From NCBI GenBank assembly GCA_023411815.1, contig JAEYOJ010000032.1:1-9795 (forward strand): a DNA stretch of 9,795 bases, given 5' to 3'. This DNA comes from Pseudomonadota bacterium. GTDB lineage: Bacteria > Desulfobacterota > Desulfovibrionia > Desulfovibrionales > Desulfovibrionaceae. The translations under genes and the position numbers were made by a program. Positions 8,102 to 9,795 of the stretch are shown piece by piece; position 1 is the stretch's first letter; every line of letters begins with the position of its first letter. A model generated the notes under the pieces. The model did not search any database. It had not been told where the DNA came from and saw only the letters and a list, made by a program, of their open reading frames with translations.

Positions 8102-8287
8102 AGCGGGCTGAAGGACTCGGGAAAGACGAGGCTCTCCCGGATCAGGCCCGACAAGATGAGCGCCTCTCCGGCTCCCGAACCTTCACATAATCTATGGGCA
8201 GTACGCCCAAAGGTCTCAAGGGTTCGCCTTCTTCGATTCCCCCCGCAAGCCGTCTGCAGTAAAAGCCCTCTGAATCCTCGCAACCCC
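8098..8287 (-). pseudogene. Possible C-terminal remnant of a convergent gene
   Basis: On the minus strand the last codons before a TAA at 8098-8100 (about 8098-8180) show strongly GC-rich third positions, like the real genes here. They encode a plausible tail, GEALILSGLIRESLVF, then PESFSPL. In an adjacent frame, ending at 8142, the segment EGEPLRPLGVLPIDYVKVRE also reads like protein. This pattern would fit a truncated gene with a frameshift near 8175. No start codon with a ribosome-binding site is seen and the structured DNA at 8288 interrupts it. I could not identify the product. Noncoding DNA is a real alternative. Confidence 0.25.
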
Positions 8288-8399
8288 CAGAGCATTTGCT
8301 ATTGAAGATGCTCTGCAAGCCATGCGTCGGCATGGTTTGCCGCTAGCTTTGGCGTAGGTGCAATTCACTTGCGCCGTAAACGCCGGAGCGGGCGTCTTA
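8288..8399. other. Hairpin-dense noncoding stretch, candidate structured RNA or IS target
   Basis: Consecutive stems fill this stretch. They are CAGAGCAT/ATGCTCTG (8288-8295 and 8308-8315); an 11-bp stem with tetraloop GTCG (8315-8325 and 8330-8340, one G:U); and GGTGCAA/TTGCGCC (8357-8363 and 8369-8375). Outer arms GGCGT (8351-8355) and ACGCC (8380-8384) enclose the last of these. A second GGCGT (8391-8395) can compete for the same ACGCC. No good ORF explains it. It lies 88 bases before an IS110-family transposase, so it may be the noncoding left end with a guide RNA, or a palindromic target beside the element. Confidence 0.4.
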
Positions 8400-8415
8400 A
8401 AAGAAATCTAATGGG

Positions 8416-8489
8416 ATGGACCCGTCCCCATATACCTCGGTAGGCTTGATTTACCACAACAAGTAAGCCGAGAAAGGAGACGGGCCCAT
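8416..8489 (+). promoter_or_regulatory. Leader hairpin enclosing the transposase ribosome-binding site and start
   Basis: The arm 8416-8429 pairs with 8476-8489 at 12 of 14 positions. The 3' arm contains most of AAGGAG (8474-8479) and the first two bases of the ATG. Inside, CTCGG (8436-8440) pairs with CCGAG (8468-8472), and CTTG (8445-8448) with CAAG (8460-8463). In a transcript this would hide the translation start, a known way for insertion sequences to limit transposase made from read-through RNA. Confidence 0.5.
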
Positions 8490-9507
8490 GTCGAGAGTTA
8501 CCACCATCGGACTTGATCTGGCAAAGCGCAGCTTCCAGGTGCATGGCGTTGACCGGCAAGGAAAGGTCATTCTGCGCAAGAAGCTCTCCAGGGAGAACGT
8601 GCTTGCCTTCTTCGCCAATCTGCCGCCCTGCCTGGTCGGCATGGAGGCCTGCGGCGGAGCCCATTACTTCGCCAGGGAGATCGAAAAGCTCGGCCATATG
8701 GTCAGGCAGATGAGCCCGCAGTACGTAAAACCCTACGTCAAAAGGGACAAGAACGACGCCAACGACGCCGAGGCCATCTGCGAGGCCGTCACCAGGCCGA
8801 ACATGCGCTTTGTGCCGACCAAGAGCGTGGAGCAGCAGGACGTACTCGCCCTGCACCGCATACGCGAGCGCCTGGTCGCCAACAGGACGGCGATTGTCAA
8901 CCAGGCGAGAGGGCTTCTTCTGGAGCTTGGGCTCGTCATTCCCCAGGGGATACGGCACGTGCGCGCGCATCTTCCGCGAATCTGCGAGGACCTTACGAAC
9001 TGCCTGACGCTCATTGAACGAGACTACCTCTCCGACCTCTATACCGAGCTGGTGGAGTTGGACGAGCGTGTCGCCAAGTACGACAAGCTTCTGCTTGAAG
9101 TGGGCAAGGCGTCCAAGGCGTGCGCGCGGCTCATGGCGATTCCTGGCGTTGGCGTACTGACGGCCACGGCCGTTGTCGCCGCCGTGGGCGAGGGCAAGGA
9201 TTTCCGTAACGGCCGGGAGTTCTCGGCCTGGCTTGGGCTCGTGCCCAGGCAGCACTCGACAGGAGGCAGGCAGCGCCTGCTTGGCCTGAGCAAGCGTGGG
9301 GACGTCTACCTGCGAAAATTGCTCATGCACGGATCGAGATCGGTCGTGCGACACAGCAAGGCCAAGCAGGACGGGCGAAGCATGTGGCTTAACGGAGTGG
9401 CCGCGCGTCGTGGCACGTACCGGGCCATAGGCGCGCAGGCCAACAAGACGGCCCGCATCATCTGGGCCGTGCTGGCCAAGGGTCAGGACTACAGGGCTGC
9501 AGCCTAA
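8488..9507 (+). CDS. IS110/IS1111-family transposase (DEDD recombinase)
   Basis: The 339-residue protein is a complete IS110-family recombinase. The N-terminal RuvC-like domain has the acidic tetrad Asp10 (GLDLAK), Glu53 (MEACGG), Asp90 and Asp93 (KNDANDAEA). A helical middle leads to the C-terminal Transposase_20 domain with a helix-hairpin-helix-like IPGVGVLTATAVV (218-230). The conserved QHSTGGRQ (255-262) follows, whose Ser257 is the likely nucleophile. Overall it resembles transposases such as that of IS1328, which I recall as being in the IS1111 group; the subgroup call is moderate. AAGGAG lies eight bases before the ATG but inside a predicted hairpin. Known relatives use a bridge RNA encoded in the element's noncoding end to pair with donor and target DNA. 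All visible catalytic residues are present, so the enzyme may be functional. A long minus-strand frame opposite it is a shadow. Confidence 0.95.
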   Translation: MSRVTTIGLDLAKRSFQVHGVDRQGKVILRKKLSRENVLAFFANLPPCLVGMEACGGAHYFAREIEKLGHMVRQMSPQYVKPYVKRDKNDANDAEAICEAVTRPNMRFVPTKSVEQQDVLALHRIRERLVANRTAIVNQARGLLLELGLVIPQGIRHVRAHLPRICEDLTNCLTLIERDYLSDLYTELVELDERVAKYDKLLLEVGKASKACARLMAIPGVGVLTATAVVAAVGEGKDFRNGREFSAWLGLVPRQHSTGGRQRLLGLSKRGDVYLRKLLMHGSRSVVRHSKAKQDGRSMWLNGVAARRGTYRAIGAQANKTARIIWAVLAKGQDYRAAA

Positions 9508-9649
9508 AAAGCCGTATTGAGAGCTACCCAACGGATGCGCAGAGACGATTGATGGCGTGACAGGTCGAACCGGCTTCCGCAGAACCTGATTAGAGCAACG
9601 GCCAGACAAGAGGCTGTTATGAACTGTAGATAGTGCTTATAGAGTGAGC
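9508..9649. other. Short noncoding junction between two insertion sequences
   Basis: No gene is seen. ATTAGA at 9589-9594 may mark the right end of the IS110-type element. GAGGCTGTTATGA (9610-9622) is a candidate left terminal repeat of the IS5-type element. The partner repeat lies outside the window, so neither border can be confirmed. A weak inverted pair CAGGT (9561-9565)/ACCTG (9584-9588) is present. Confidence 0.35.
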
Positions 9650-9795
9650 ATGACTCACCCAAAGCCCTATCCCACGGACGTAAGCGACGAGGAGTGGTCC
9701 TTCGTCGCACCCTATCTTACTCTTCTGCCTGAGGATTCCGATCAGCGCCGGCATAACCTGCGCGTGGTCTTCAACGCGCTTCGCTGGATCGTGCG
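9610..9795 (+). mobile_element. IS5-family insertion sequence, left part only
   Basis: The start of an IS5-type transposase runs off the right edge. The left border is guessed at GAGGCTGTT (9610) because IS5-family ends often begin with a G-rich motif a few dozen bases before the ATG. The right end is not in the window. Confidence 0.5.
9650..9795 (+). CDS. IS5-family transposase, N-terminal part (cut by window edge)
   Basis: The frame from ATG 9650 is open to the window end and gives 48 complete codons. The product begins MTHPKPYPTDVSDEEWSFVA and continues through PYLTLLPEDS and RRHNLRVVFNALRWIV. The TDVSDEEW and NLRxVxNALRWI pattern is the N-terminal DUF4096-type domain found in IS5-family transposases. 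The catalytic DDE domain would lie beyond the edge. Only a weak ribosome-binding site (GAGTGAG, 9642-9648) precedes it, common for transposases. Whether the gene is intact, or split by a programmed frameshift as in some IS5 groups, cannot be judged. Confidence 0.82.
   Translation, partial: MTHPKPYPTDVSDEEWSFVAPYLTLLPEDSDQRRHNLRVVFNALRWIV

Larger units (their letters stand above)
8407..9594 (+). mobile_element. IS110/IS1111-family insertion sequence (ends approximate)
   Basis: The element is defined by its intact transposase. The only terminal signal I found is TCTAAT (8407-8412) with its inverse ATTAGA (9589-9594), weakly extended inward, so the borders are tentative. If the hairpins from 8288 belong to the element, the left end is further out. 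IS110-type elements make no regular target duplication, so none is expected. The right noncoding part is short (about 90-100 bases) before an IS5-type element begins; IS1111-type elements usually have a longer right end, so truncation is possible. Confidence 0.5.

Noticed and set aside
8118..8139. CGGGA/TCCCG pair after the 135-residue gene
   Set aside because: Only five base pairs around a 12-base loop without a T-run; expected by chance in GC-rich DNA.
9561..9580. GGTTCGACC on the minus strand resembling a tRNA T-arm
   Set aside because: The flanks do not form the T-stem and no acceptor or anticodon arms are present.
8365..9609. 414-residue minus-strand frame
   Set aside because: It lies opposite the well-supported IS110-family transposase and has no recognisable protein features; it is a GC-rich shadow frame.

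Overview
The window is high in GC with strongly GC-rich third codon positions. Together with an FmdE-family protein, a cysteine-rich dicluster ferredoxin-like protein and an orphan hybrid kinase, this suggests a sulfate-reducing or related anaerobic member of the Desulfovibrionales/Desulfobacterota. The taxonomic guess is inference from gene content, since no rRNA gene lies inside the window.

Layout. Positions 1-180 look like the start of a stable-RNA operon read leftward on the minus strand: an rRNA-type promoter (TTGACG-N17-TAGATA with an A/T-rich upstream element), a GC-rich leader hairpin, and a motif resembling the one that commonly precedes rRNA genes. The RNA gene itself would lie to the left of the window. 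Positions 181-475 are intergenic and hold a promoter candidate and a TAAC/GTTA dyad facing the first gene. Positions 476-4054 are a tight four-gene operon: periplasmic binding protein, FecCD-type permease, ABC ATPase and an FmdE-family protein. It is a metal or metal-chelate uptake system; the FmdE partner makes molybdenum/tungsten-related uptake a reasonable but unproven idea. A strong hairpin at 4061-4105 follows the operon.

Positions 4207-5653 hold a small putative lipoprotein and a 4Fe-4S protein with unusual extra cysteine clusters. Positions 5757-7445 encode a soluble hybrid sensor kinase (GAF, HisKA, HATPase, receiver). Positions 7694-8101 encode a 135-residue protein I do not recognise. 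A possible C-terminal remnant of a minus-strand gene converges on it.

From about 8288 the window becomes mobile DNA. A noncoding stretch packed with consecutive hairpins leads to an intact IS110/IS1111-family transposase (8488-9507). Its ribosome-binding site and start codon are sealed in a long predicted leader hairpin. About 140 bp after its stop an IS5-family transposase begins (9650) and runs off the right edge, so two insertion sequences are adjacent or nested. The hairpin-rich left flank, or a right flank cut off by the IS5 element, is where the guide (bridge) RNA of an IS110-type recombinase would be expected. These are the most interesting parts of the window.
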